From Ichthyophonus hoferi (lineage: Eukaryota > Opisthokonta > Ichthyosporea > Ichthyophonida > Ichthyophonidae): DNA of 17,294 nt. The stretch is from contig NAOQ01000850.1 of the NCBI GenBank assembly GCA_002751075.1, positions 4,851 through 22,144 on the forward strand, given 5' to 3'. The translations under genes were made by a program, and so were the position numbers. This document shows, piece after piece, positions 9,401 to 17,294 of the stretch. The notes below the pieces were generated by a model that worked only from the letters and a program-made list of their open reading frames with translations, ran no database searches and was not told the DNA's origin. How positions within the stretch are numbered: position 1 is the stretch's first letter; the number at the start of each line of letters is the position of its first letter.

Positions 9401-12002
9401 TGGTGTTGGCAGTGATAATAATAAAAATAAGAATAATGGTAACAGTAATAGTAATAATAGTAGTAATAGCAGTAGCAATAATAGCAAAAATAGTAATAAT
9501 AATCACTCCACTATCTAGACCCTATCCTATATACCCATACAATTTTGTTACATATGAGCCGCAGGTCTCTAATCAACCCACTCCTTCACCCAATCACAGC
9601 GCACAATTAAAACCCTGGATAACATATCAAAGAAATGAGCAAGGAATAAAACAGAATGTCCCAATAGGTATGGTGCATTAAACACGACGGAAAAGTGCAG
9701 GTCAAAGCAAAAAGAGAATATAGAATACACAAATGGTCACAGGTAATATGAATTGGGTAGTAGGTACGGCTGTGCTGGACTTTGAGTCAAGTATGTATGC
9801 GTGTGTATGTATGTGTTTGTTTGTCCAAGAATATATACAAGGACAAGACAGTAGGCTAAAAATATAACATTTTAAAAAAAGATATACATAAAAAGCAGAA
9901 AAGCGAGTGAAACAAACTAGTGGAGGAAGACATGCATAAGATAGAACCTAGAAAGAGACAGTGAAAATAAAAAAGAGACAGTTGCGTCAGGATTGCTTTG
10001 ATAGAATAATATAACCCATGGCAGGTACACCAATATGTGGTTATAGACACAGAATAGGGGACACGAGCCCGGCTGCTATGGCAACTAGTTAATTCAAAAC
10101 TAACCGTAATAAGATGATAGATACATACCATTGGTAGAGATCAGGAACCGAGCCTGATTAGTTCTTTTAAGCCATTTAATACGATTAATCTTCTCCTCGA
10201 TCTCTAAACTCTTTAAATAATCAAACTCTGCCTCATGACTTTGAAACTCGGTGTAGAACTGATACTCTGCAAACTTATCCGTCTGTATTCGTCATAAGAA
10301 CAATAAAACAGTAGGAAAATATGTCAATGTATTGGAGATAGGCGGGTGGGATTGTAGTGGGAGAACGTGAGAATTTTGATTTAAAGGTAAAGAAAAAAAA
10401 ATGAAATGAAAAAGGAGAAAGATAGAACAAAAAGGAAGGAGTGTTGAAAAAAATAAAAGAAAACAAGTAAGAGAATGGAAAATGAAAATACAACGTGAGA
10501 AAAAGAAGAAAAATAATGGGAGATGGCAATAGATAGCTGCTATGTATGCTGGCTTAGGTAAATAATATTGAATATAAGTGAATGCAAGGATGGCGGACAC
10601 TGTCCTGTGATGTCTGGGTTAACAAAGAAAAAAAGGATTTCCTTGAATAAAGGTTGGGTCATACGTATCCAATATATATATTTGAGTATATATATATAAG
10701 CACCTAGATCTTGATCTGCTAAACCCCTGCTCTCCTATCCTACCCCTTTCATTCTGATATCTACGTTACATACATCAGACTACCCCTCTCACCCATATTT
10801 ATACTTACATATGGGTCGCGTTCAAACAACACCACTCGTCCACCTTTATCACCTGTGGCAAGAAACTCTCCTGTGTGATCGAACTCAACGGCTGAGATAA
10901 TGTCAACTGTGAATCCAATATGGTGGTGAGGAAAGAATCTTTATGAGAAATAAAATTACTAGTTATATAACTACCGATCGAAGGGTGCAACATAAGTTTC
11001 AGGAAGGCATCAAGAGACAAAATTGGTAAACTAAATGACAAACGCGCAGAATGTGTAGTGAATTTTTTTGAAAATAAATAGACCAAGCAAAGGAAGGAGG
11101 AAAGACGAATAATGGAAATAAAAGAGGGGGAAATATAAGCTGTGAAAAAGAGAAAATTGAGTGAACCAGGTAAAGGCTTTACGCTACTGACCGCAAGAAA
11201 GAAATACGGCGTAGAAATAATAATATAGGAAAGTGAATAGTGGAACAACGCGTTTCAAAAGAAAAAAGAAAAGCAGGTGAAAGGAAAGATGTAATAGAGA
11301 GTATTGTAAGTGTAAGTGTAAGTGTATGCGCGTTTATGTGTGTGGATGAGTGGATAAGTGTGTGTGCTTGTGTGCGCGACAGCTAGAGACAATAAGAAAT
11401 CGTGAGAGAGAAATAAAGAACGATCAAGATAACGTTAAGGAAGGAGTTGGGGCAAAGAGTAGAAAACCATAAAGAATGAGCCTTTACGAACGTAAATGAA
11501 TAAGTTAGAAGAAGTATGTTTGCTTGCTATTCTTTCATGGTGGTAGAACTCTTGTAAAACATAATATAAATGCTAAGAAATATAAAATCATAGTACTACT
11601 AGTAAATGACTCACTGACTCGCTGACTCAATTACATGTCTATTTTGAGTCGCGGGTTATTTACTGGCAGTACTATAATGTTATAATCTGTCATTTAGAAC
11701 GAACTTTCCAAGAACTCTACATTTTCTCCGTTCGTTTGCCCATGACAAACTTGAGATGATTTTTCCATGACGGCCACAAAAGGTTTTCTGGTTCCTTCAA
11801 TTTCGCAACATAAATTACTGAAACTAATAGCTGTCGAATAGAACTAATAAAACTCGATGTTGCTGATGATGGAATTCGATTAATGTTGATATACGCGGAT
11901 ACAAGAATAAATTTAACCATTACCCTCAGTAATATCCTCGACGTTTCCCTTATCTCCAAAAACCTGATGGAATCTCCATCCGCTATCATCTACACCCGCC
12001 AT
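4771..12002 (-). CDS. CDC55: PP2A regulatory subunit B, B55/Cdc55 family (complete, 12 exons, 437 aa)
   Basis: Exons in coding order are 12002-11924, 10906-10809, 10282-10129, 9293-9175, 8914-8836, 8383-8300, 7814-7761, 7358-7248, 6840-6754, 6047-5755, 5297-5199 and 4827-4771 (stop TGA). The protein is a seven-bladed WD40 propeller that targets the PP2A catalytic and scaffold subunits to substrates, acting in mitotic exit and growth control. Visible marks: [18 protein letters not shown] at residues 9-26; [15 protein letters not shown]; the scaffold-binding hairpin region [20 protein letters not shown] at 71-90; [35 protein letters not shown], whose D189 matches human B55alpha D197, implicated in substrate binding; MEELSEVIT with L217 matching human L225; [27 protein letters not shown]; and the final blade ending LFMFTKP. 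Human B55alpha has 447 residues, so the length fits. The start has A at -3 and G at +4 and an in-frame stop at 12014-12012. It is close to fungal Cdc55/PabA in the [12 protein letters not shown] block and lacks the animal C-terminal DKVN. Confidence 0.97.
4828..5198 (-). other. Last B55 intron (intron 11)
   Basis: This intron separates the exon ending ILHSAFHPQ from the terminal exon beginning [11 protein letters not shown]. The donor reads GTATGA after CAG, and the acceptor CAATCACAG follows a weak branch-like TTTAACC. The half nearest the last exon carries the plus-strand TATA/CRE cluster described separately. The rest is AT-rich and shows nothing else. Confidence 0.8.
5503..5571. repeat. 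Tetranucleotide repeats (GTAT/CTAT/CAAT) in B55 intron 10
   Basis: A short patch of TGTATGTATGTATATCTG units passes into CTATCTATCAATCAATCAATAAATG. These are imperfect tetranucleotide microsatellites inside the intron between the exons at 6047-5755 and 5297-5199. The intron holds nothing else I can name. Confidence 0.7.
6086..6133 (+). repeat. G-rich telomere-like hexamer array (TATGGG) with G-quadruplex potential
   Basis: On the + strand, TATGGG units (drifting to TATGAG, TATGCG and TATGGT) run into GGTGGGGGTGGGGTTGGG. G runs lie at 6086-6088, 6092-6094, 6098-6100, 6119-6123, 6125-6128 and 6131-6133. The gene reads the other strand, so in B55 pre-mRNA this is a C-rich tract about 40-85 bases upstream of the 3' splice site of the exon beginning at 6047. 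It may act as a pyrimidine tract or fold as a G-quadruplex (DNA, + strand) or i-motif (- strand). Confidence 0.7.
6415..6444. repeat. (TA)n microsatellite in B55 intron 9
   Basis: About 15 TA dinucleotides without interruption follow GTATGTATG. The array lies in the intron between the exons at 6840-6754 and 6047-5755. It is self-complementary and prone to length change. Confidence 0.9.
7880..7906. repeat. (AT)n microsatellite in B55 intron 6
   Basis: About 13 AT units are followed by a run of ATCATACT-type words (CATACTATCATACTGTCATAC) to about 7990. Forward open frames reading Ile/Tyr repeats over this stretch are repeat by-products. Confidence 0.9.
8537..8562. repeat. Compound (AT)n(GT)n microsatellite in B55 intron 5
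   Basis: An (AT) run passes directly into (GT)6. It lies in the intron between the exons at 8914-8836 and 8383-8300. No other feature is seen in this intron. Confidence 0.85.
8932..8938 (-). other. Exact TACTAAC branch-point sequence
   Basis: On the minus strand the heptamer TACTAAC is followed 18 bases after its branch adenosine by the 3' splice site GAACAG (AG at 8916-8915) of the B55 exon starting at 8914. This is the yeast-type consensus for U2 snRNA pairing. The stretch between branch point and acceptor is GTGTATGCGGTGAACAG and has no pyrimidine tract, so the strong branch point probably defines the site. Confidence 0.7.
9384..9504. repeat. TAA/TAG/TGG trinucleotide array in B55 intron 3
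   Basis: About 120 bases of ATA, ATG, GTA and GCA triplets with a strong 3-base period (for example AGTAATAGTAATAATAG) decay gradually at both ends. The forward frame reads a long Val/Ile/Met run, which explains the open frame at 9382-9681. The period-3 pattern here comes from the repeat, not from coding selection. Confidence 0.8.
10907..11923 (-). other. First B55 intron (1,017 bp)
   Basis: This is the longest intron of the gene and lies directly after the first coding exon. The sense strand is T/C-rich (the + strand is rich in A and G), with GT-rich simple sequence at about 11305-11380 on the + strand, including three joined GTAAGT words. No conserved exon is visible on either strand. Long first introns often carry regulatory sites, but none can be named here. 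Confidence 0.7.
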
Positions 12003-12014
12003 AATCCTATACTA

Positions 12015-12174
12015 TAAATATCTAAGCAAAATAACCTAATTTCCCTTTTGAATATGCACTAAATGATAATAATACGCCTCTTAGATTCCTATTTTTCTAA
12101 GAAAAAAATGTATTTTTTTTTTTCAAATATATATTTTTTTTTCAAAGCGTACGAAAAATTATTTCTTAACTGTC
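12015..12174 (-). promoter_or_regulatory. Upstream region of the B55 gene, A/T homopolymer tracts
   Basis: The 160 bases before the B55 start contain poly(T) runs on the + strand at about 12111-12145, built from two near copies of a T-run followed by CAAA around TATATATT. Read in the gene's direction these are poly(A) and TATA-like tracts. Such dA:dT tracts are typical of nucleosome-poor fungal promoters. No transcription start can be fixed. Confidence 0.35.
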
Positions 12175-12355
12175 AAAATATCAATTGGTGAGCCAAACGG
12201 TGCGTCCATAGCACCGGAGAATTATAATTTTAGCATGTAACCAATACCTAATTTGGAATATCTAAAATAATTTCTAATATCTTATTGGTTAATACTTTAT
12301 TTTAAGATTAGCGGTTGTTGGAATTTCTTGTTTGGCTCATAGTCAAGATATTTCA
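12175..12355. repeat. Degenerate foldback / MITE-like palindrome
   Basis: Two nested pairs of perfect inverted words share one centre near 12264. The outer pair is GAGCCAAAC at 12190-12198 and GTTTGGCTC at 12330-12338. The inner pair is TAACCAATA at 12238-12246 and TATTGGTTA at 12283-12291. Between and outside them more bases match in order (AAATATC near the outer ends, CCG and AAT further in), so the whole stretch of about 180 bases is an imperfect hairpin. A shared centre for several pairs is not expected by chance and fits an old non-autonomous foldback element. CCAAT boxes in both orientations are the alternative. Confidence 0.5.
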
Positions 12356-12797
12356 TTGGCTACTCTTCTCTTATTACAATTGCATTCCAACCCTTTTTTA
12401 ACTATGTTTCAGATAGGCCCAAACTGCCAAAGTCTTCGATTGTCCCTATACAAATTACAATATTTGCTATTCTAATTCTGTATTTATTTATCTATTACTA
12501 AATATTTTATTGAAAATATTGGTTAGAGGTTCTATGGTCTTAGTTAAAATTAACCTATATTTTATTAATTGCACATTATACCAATATCTAGTTATGTATA
12601 TATTTAACACTACCCTAACCTAACCTCGTATTTTCACTTTGCTAATGACCCCAAATTTATGCAAAGAATTTAGAAGCCCAAAATCAAGTCCTGGTCGACC
12701 ATAATTTTGCTCAAAATAGTTTTAATATCAACCACAACAATTTACTAATTAATGGACTAATGGACTAATGCTTTTTTAAATGTAAATAAGGGTACTG

Positions 12798-12824
12798 TAT
12801 TTGGGCACACTTTTTTGAATTGAA
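12798..12824 (+). repeat. Dispersed direct repeat, copy 1
   Basis: The segment TATTTGGGCA, a short gap, a T run and GAATTGAA recurs at 13903-13927, about 1.1 kb to the right, with two or three differences. These may be traces of a duplicated or dispersed repeat family, but the shared part is short and AT-rich. Confidence 0.35.
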
Positions 12825-13756
12825 AGGAAAGGGTGTCATAGGTTTTCGTTTGCTATTTACTAAATCATGTAGCACAAAAGTCATCTAAATGAACATATAA
12901 TTTGTAAACTCTCCACTTAGGTGAACGAACTGTCAAATATTTACAATAACATATTCTTCATTATAAGAAGAGGACTTCTTTCAAAAATTGCATGTTAATA
13001 GGATCTGACGTGATACCAATAAATGGTTTTTACCCTAGAATGAGAAGAGAAAATAACTTATGTTAGCAAGTAGAACAATTGCCAACTTTGAAGTTAGTTC
13101 TACAATATATCTGAACATATTGCAGATCTACAAACTTAGAATATTGAGGAAGACAGATTATATTCCGTTCACCTCCATTGTCTATACTATTGTTGTCCTA
13201 TATGAAATACTCATTTATATTACTTGTTACGTGTATATTTTGAAGTTAAGAACAGCGGCATTCAAAGATTTGGCATTAGTTCTAAAAACCATTACTGATT
13301 CCAAAATAAGCACAGCATTCCCATAATTGGCTATACATGGGGATTAATTATTGTATAGTAAATATACAGTAAGATGGTATTGCTAATTGACTAAGTGAAA
13401 ATACTGTGGATATATGCTAATAGATCGGCGCAGTAGCCCATTGTGGGAATTATAGCTAAGAGTAAGATATGTGAATATATATATACTAGTACTTATTAAT
13501 CATAATCATTTAAATTAAATATGTTTTATTTAAACCAAACTCTAGATTTGGAACTGATCTCATTATCTAGTCAAGTTGTTGTAGATTGTTTCAATAAACC
13601 ATGTTATTATGAATCTTTTGATAATTACTTGTATTTGACACAAATATTGAACTTTTTTTTCTATCAAATCATCAGATGTCTTGTGGTTCAACCCATAATG
13701 AACAATAGTCAGATGAATCCCATAATCCTCTGAATTGATTTCGAAAGACATCATTA

Positions 13757-13759
<3 letters not shown>

Positions 13760-13788
<29 letters not shown>
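13760..13788. repeat. (TA)n microsatellite
   Basis: About 14 uninterrupted TA units between CATTACC and GGATGCACGG. It is self-complementary and of no known function. Confidence 0.9.
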
Positions 13789-13790
<2 letters not shown>

Positions 13791-13902
13791 ATGCACGGAC
13801 ACTAAGAATATAGGTGTAAGAAATAGCTATGTGAAATGTCATTTTACTTTATTTTTTTGAAATATTTAATAATTTGTTTTAAAAAATTAATTTTAATATA
13901 AA

Positions 13903-13927
13903 TATTTGGGCATGTTTTTGAATTGAA
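13903..13927 (+). repeat. Dispersed direct repeat, copy 2
   Basis: Second copy of the TATTTGGGCA...TTTTTGAATTGAA segment at 12798-12824, in the same orientation. Confidence 0.35.
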
Positions 13928-14654
13928 TTGTTTTAATATAATTAAAACTTTCTGCTTTAAAATGACTATTTAGGTTGAAATCAAATTGGTGTTGAAAAAA
14001 TAAAATGCGAATATCACAGAAGTAAATAGCTGAGCTTTCAATGTATGGCAATAAATTGTAACTAATCATGTTTTTCAGCTTGTGTATGCAACCTTAGAAG
14101 CTGCTCTGAACCAAATAGTGCAATATTCATATCAAATTTATTAAAAGTCATTGTTTGCTTCGTAAATTTTTAATATGTATGTTTTTTTTACTAATAAATG
14201 CTTATTGCTCTAAGATTTGTATACAATCTTTTAGCTTGATGATTTCCTCTCCCTTTATTATTTGTGTTGTCACCTTTTACCTACGCAACATGCGTTGATC
14301 AAAAGGGTTCCCCGGCGTACCCATCAATGATACAGATACATTCAACAAGATATGACGAGAGCCACCAACACCAAATTTGCTATTCTCATTGAATTAATCT
14401 AATGTTCTCACGACTTAAGTGATTTTCACACTATCCAATTAGCTCATTGGACAAATGCTTGTGTTATATTTATCGACTAATAAAATACCCTTAGTTAATG
14501 ATATTATGCTTACTTACTCGACCAGTTATTTGTTTATTACCAAATCTCGGATAAGTTTATGTATCGGTTGGAATTGCATGTGCGTGTGCTTTGTACATGT
14601 GATCTGACAATTCTACTTCTAACAAAAATTTATCTACAACTCCAGCTTATTTAT

Positions 14655-14750
14655 ATATGCTGCTGCATATTATTCCAATAGAGAAGTTTACTTGGCGTTT
14701 TCAGGACATGAGTGAGTGGGTTTCACAATAGTTCACACTCAGCAGCATAT
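14655..14750. repeat. Inverted repeat, 11-bp perfect arms
   Basis: ATATGCTGCTG at 14655-14665 and its exact reverse complement CAGCAGCATAT at 14740-14750 flank 74 bases. The left arm also overlaps a small palindrome of its own (ATATGC, 4 bases, GCATAT). It could form a hairpin or be the ends of a very small element. No target-site duplication is visible. Confidence 0.4.
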
Positions 14751-15438
14751 GTAGAAGAGATAATATACATTAGTGATTAATATACATAAATGCAATGGTA
14801 CACTCCAAATACTTCGATCTTCTCAGATGACACTATTTAGGTATATTTAATATTGATGCTTTTATGTTTTAATATGCAAACATTACTTACCTGTCATACC
14901 CCACTTATGCCTTTCTTCTTGAATATTATAACTGGTGCCAACCTAATTGTTTAATAAAAAAACTGGGCCAATATCTTTACTGAGTCGGTGTATATTCAAA
15001 TATATTTAAAAATATTGCCCCCATCATGTTTGCTCCTTTGGATCATTATATTACACAAACAAAAAATTGATGCTAATCCTATATAATATTGGTTTTCACA
15101 CAGTACCAAGTAAACCAATTACTGCAATTATTTCTTTTTTTACATATTGTAGCATCAATCATTAAATCATGCTAAAGTATTTTAGCAACTAAATGTGTTA
15201 AGCTGTATACTTCATGATGTCTTGTACAAAAATTATTATTATTCATGCTGCATTGTACTTCTAAATATTCAATAGCATTCACAATGAGGTTTAAATCAGT
15301 AAAATAAGAGTTAAATATTAATTAATGACAATTAATTGGTTACATGATGTCACTAATTATATCTAACTAGTACTAGATGTTTAGTGCTGTCTAGCACGTA
15401 ATTTTACCATGGTTTATTAAGTAGTATTGGTCATTGGC

Positions 15439-15454
15439 TTAAGACAAGTCTTAA
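15439..15454. promoter_or_regulatory. Palindrome TTAAGAC-AA-GTCTTAA upstream of an eroded frame
   Basis: Seven-base arms are separated by two bases, and the site lies 21 bases before the ATG at 15476. Dyads of this form can be binding sites for dimeric proteins, or the tip of a terminal repeat. The position just before a coding-like start is the only reason to note it; function is inferred. Confidence 0.25.
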
Positions 15455-15475
15455 AGCTTTTTGGAGAATTTTAAT

Positions 15476-15634
15476 ATGAGTTCAGGTGAATCAGAAAACG
15501 GACGCCCTATGTCTATAGACGATTAAGTAGAATCTTCATATACCAGCGTAGATTCCGACAAATCAACTGGCATGAATACCTCAATGCGAGGGTCAACGAC
15601 CTTAATACATAAGAGTAGACATACCAGAAAATAA
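15476..15634 (+). pseudogene. Possible remnant of a coding sequence N-terminus, family unknown
   Basis: From the ATG the frame reads MSSGESENGRPMSIDD and then a Ser/Thr-rich stretch including SYTSVDSDKSTG and MRGSTTLIHKSRH. The composition is rich in Ser, Thr, Asp, Glu and Arg, unlike the Phe/Ile/Tyr-rich noise frames of the surrounding AT-rich DNA, and resembles the disordered start of a mobile-element or nuclear protein. The frame is broken and I recognise no family. It could also be chance. Confidence 0.25.
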
Positions 15635-17210
15635 TACTACTTAACACTTATTACAGCATCACAAACACTGCAGAAGTCTAACAAATTACTCAAAACTTTG
15701 CCAATATCAAGCTATGCTCCAATACACAACCCACACAATTCCTATATGGCAAAAGGAGCATGACTGCAGGACTCAGTAATATAATATGTTGTGCATGTAA
15801 ATTGATAACACCTAAGTACCTTAGGTTTTAACTATGCTATGTACAGCTCACGCTAAACTATGCTCTTCTCTAGATGTTCTAAACCGCCAGATCAGAAGAA
15901 ATAGCCCTGCGTGTATGAAACTTTATACTGCTATGGTTCACAATGAAACCTACCTACAGAATTTTTTGGTGGGTCATTCCACAATGCAAAGGACATACAT
16001 CAGCCCTTCAATGGCGAGATCCAGATGCATGTCATGTATGATACCATTATTGTCAGTTCTATTCTGATAAATATACGTTAATCACTTGACTGCAAAATGC
16101 ACTTGCAGTAAGGATTGCTTTAATTTTAAAAAACTTTCTTTTACAAAGGTCAGCTTCCCTTTCCACTACTTCTAAGACCACTATGTATTCCACAATGCTA
16201 TTATTTCTTTAATACCACTAGACTTGGAATTCATGCTAGTGAATGATACTATAACATATGTGACACAATAGGGTACCATCACTTGTCACTCCCAACACTG
16301 ATAGTGCCAAGCAACATATTATAATATTAGATGATACGTTCTACATCCTGGATATCTATCACAAAGTTTTTTTTAATCATTGCACCGAGGGGACAGTATT
16401 GCTCGACGATCTTCAAAGATGACAAAGTCACCATGGCTGAGGGTTATAGTTTTCTTCTCAAGGGTTTCCCTCAATAGAAAGCTATTTTTCTCTTACATTT
16501 TCAGCTACTCCTTCACATACCTGGCACCATTTACTCTGAATTTATGGCTAAGCATAAATTCACTGTTTTATACAATGATCTAGGCTCTACTACTCCTTTG
16601 GCATCAATTTTACGTTTTGTTCAAATGGATTTTGTACAACAGTCCCATTTTGTAGACCCAGTAGGATATTTTTCAACTAACATCTCTCCCTTCAACTGTC
16701 TGATCTACCATTTTATGATATATACATTTGATTATCTATCATCTTTCCAATGTATGCATTGTTCACTTAAGTGTTTTTACAATGCTTTAAGCTTTTACAC
16801 AATTACTACTGCTAAATGTATCATATCCTATGATGCATGTGCTGCCAACGAAAACTTAATTTTAGACCTTTCCCTATGTGCCACACACGTGCTATAGGAC
16901 CCCTTGAAACCATGTATAGTAACATAGTAGAGCGTCTCTAATTCTTCTTTGGGGGTTCTATTGATTCCTTATTTTTATTGCTGAAACACGAGGTTGAGGT
17001 CCCCTATTACTTTTACTCCCCTATGGAATCAACACATGCCAAACATGCACCTCTCCTTATTTTCACTCTCTACATTGGCCAGGGAACTGAGTAACCCACA
17101 TAAACATCATTAATCAACTTTTATTGTGGGGTATCACCCATTGCCCTGCAGTACCATGTACACTACATTCTGATGGTTTATTGGAGCAAATAAACAGATA
17201 GATTGTCACT
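15635..17210 (+). other. Coding-like but broken region, possibly an old element
   Basis: Base composition is less AT-rich than at 12.4-15.4 kb, and patches in different frames read with balanced composition. Examples are RNSPACMKLYTAMVHNETYL near 15898, IFKDDKVTMAEGYSFLLKGF near 16410, and MAKHKFTVLYNDLGSTTPLA from 16544. No frame stays open and no catalytic motif of a transposase, reverse transcriptase or integrase is recognised. It is most likely a decayed repeat or pseudogene of unknown family. I found no terminal repeats. Confidence 0.3.
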
Positions 17211-17294
17211 ATGGCTCATGTTGCCATTAACACAGCAGCAGTTCCTCGCCAGTTTTTGGAGAATTTTGTTAAGAATCAGTTGTCTCAGTTTGGC
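17211..17294 (+). CDS. Short open frame running off the right edge, unknown
   Basis: An ATG at 17211, with an in-frame stop before it at 17199, opens 28 codons to the window end, reading MAHVAINTAAVPRQFLENF and onward. The composition is protein-like (Ala, Val, Asn, Gln, Arg) and not typical of AT-rich noise. No domain can be named from so little, and it may belong with the broken region to its left. Confidence 0.2.
   Translation, partial: MAHVAINTAAVPRQFLENFVKNQLSQFG

Larger units (their letters stand above)
12361..15430. other. AT-rich region without a recognisable gene
   Basis: About 3 kb with many stops in all frames. The longest frames (88 aa at 13060, 70 aa at 13521 and 63 aa on the other strand at 13754) show no family motif, and their Tyr/Ile/Leu/Phe-rich composition is what AT-rich noise gives. 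Small structures seen: ACCCTAACCTAACC near 12610, TAATGGAC repeated at about 12752, a (TA)n run at 13760, and a locally GC-rich patch (GTTCCCCGGCGTACCC) near 14310 that does not fold as a tRNA. I see no RNA gene here. Confidence 0.5.

Noticed and set aside
9382-9681. 99-aa forward frame rich in Val and Ile, looking like a membrane segment
   Set aside because: The hydrophobic run is the translation of the trinucleotide repeat in a B55 intron.
10275-10600. Reverse-strand Phe/Leu/Ser-rich frames resembling membrane proteins
   Set aside because: They lie in the intron between the B55 exons at 10906-10809 and 10282-10129, and the Phe runs are its T-rich sense strand.
10805-11248. 147-aa reverse-strand frame
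   Set aside because: It overlaps the B55 exon at 10906-10809 in a different reading frame and continues into the intron; the exon's conserved frame wins.
11717-11989. 90-aa reverse-strand frame beginning inside the first B55 exon
   Set aside because: It is an out-of-frame reading of that exon; the frame from 12002 matches the B55 N-terminus.
13060-13326. 88-aa forward frame with one hydrophobic stretch (IVYTIVVLYEILIYITCYVY)
   Set aside because: No recognised motif, codon use like its AT-rich surroundings, and frames of this length occur by chance several times in this window.
13521-13754. Overlapping forward (70 aa) and reverse (63 aa) frames
   Set aside because: They shadow each other, have no family motif, and are AT-rich noise in composition.
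14285-14345. GC-rich patch with a small hairpin (ACGCA-ACA-TGCGT) considered as a tRNA or other RNA gene
   Set aside because: No A-box and B-box at proper spacing and no cloverleaf; only one 5-bp stem is visible.
15830-16900. Considered as a reverse transcriptase, integrase or transposase domain
   Set aside because: No catalytic or zinc-binding motif could be seen in any frame, so no family is assigned.
1-17294. CRISPR array, bacterial operon or prophage
   Set aside because: The spliced genes and eukaryote-only families show nuclear eukaryotic DNA, and the tandem arrays lack repeat-spacer structure.

Overview
This window is a piece of a nuclear eukaryotic genome, AT-rich and rich in introns and simple repeats. 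It holds two well-supported conserved genes that face each other, followed by about 5 kb in which I find no convincing intact gene. The left gene (514-3055, + strand) is the C-terminal two thirds of a mitochondrial stomatin-like protein 2 (STOML2/SLP2). The right gene (4771-12002, - strand) is a complete PP2A regulatory B subunit of the B55/Cdc55 family. I rebuilt it from 12 exons: it encodes 437 residues, and every junction keeps frame with a GT donor and AG acceptor.

Organism: several B55 stretches read more like fungal Cdc55/PabA proteins, as I remember them, than like animal B55. Examples are the N-terminal [11 protein letters not shown], the block [12 protein letters not shown] followed by [20 protein letters not shown], and an ending on LFMFTKP without the animal DKVN tail. 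The SLP2 fragment also has fungal-looking features (EIRDI, KQSKILASEAE, SIFGKVS). Several introns carry CTAAC/TTAAC-type branch-point sequences, including one exact TACTAAC. My best guess is an intron-rich, AT-rich, probably early-diverging fungus. The call rests on recalled family sequences and not on a search.

Layout: 1-513 is the end of an SLP2 intron with a heptamer satellite. 514-3055 holds six SLP2 exons; the last intron is filled with GTATAGT-type minisatellite. 3056-4770 is the convergent intergenic spacer. 4771-12002 is the B55 gene, whose introns hold (TA)n, (TAA)n and G-rich hexamer repeats; a promoter-like cluster on the opposite strand overlaps its last exon and last intron. Upstream of the B55 start, 12175-12355 is a degenerate foldback. 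12361-15430 is AT-rich sequence without a recognisable gene. 15430-17294 contains traces of an eroded coding sequence of unknown family and a short open frame running off the right edge.

The two conserved genes are unrelated housekeeping functions (mitochondrial inner membrane organisation, and cell-cycle/growth phosphatase targeting); nothing suggests joint operation. I found no sign of a novel multi-gene system. The points most worth checking are the foldback upstream of B55, the antisense promoter-like cluster, and the eroded coding region at the right end.
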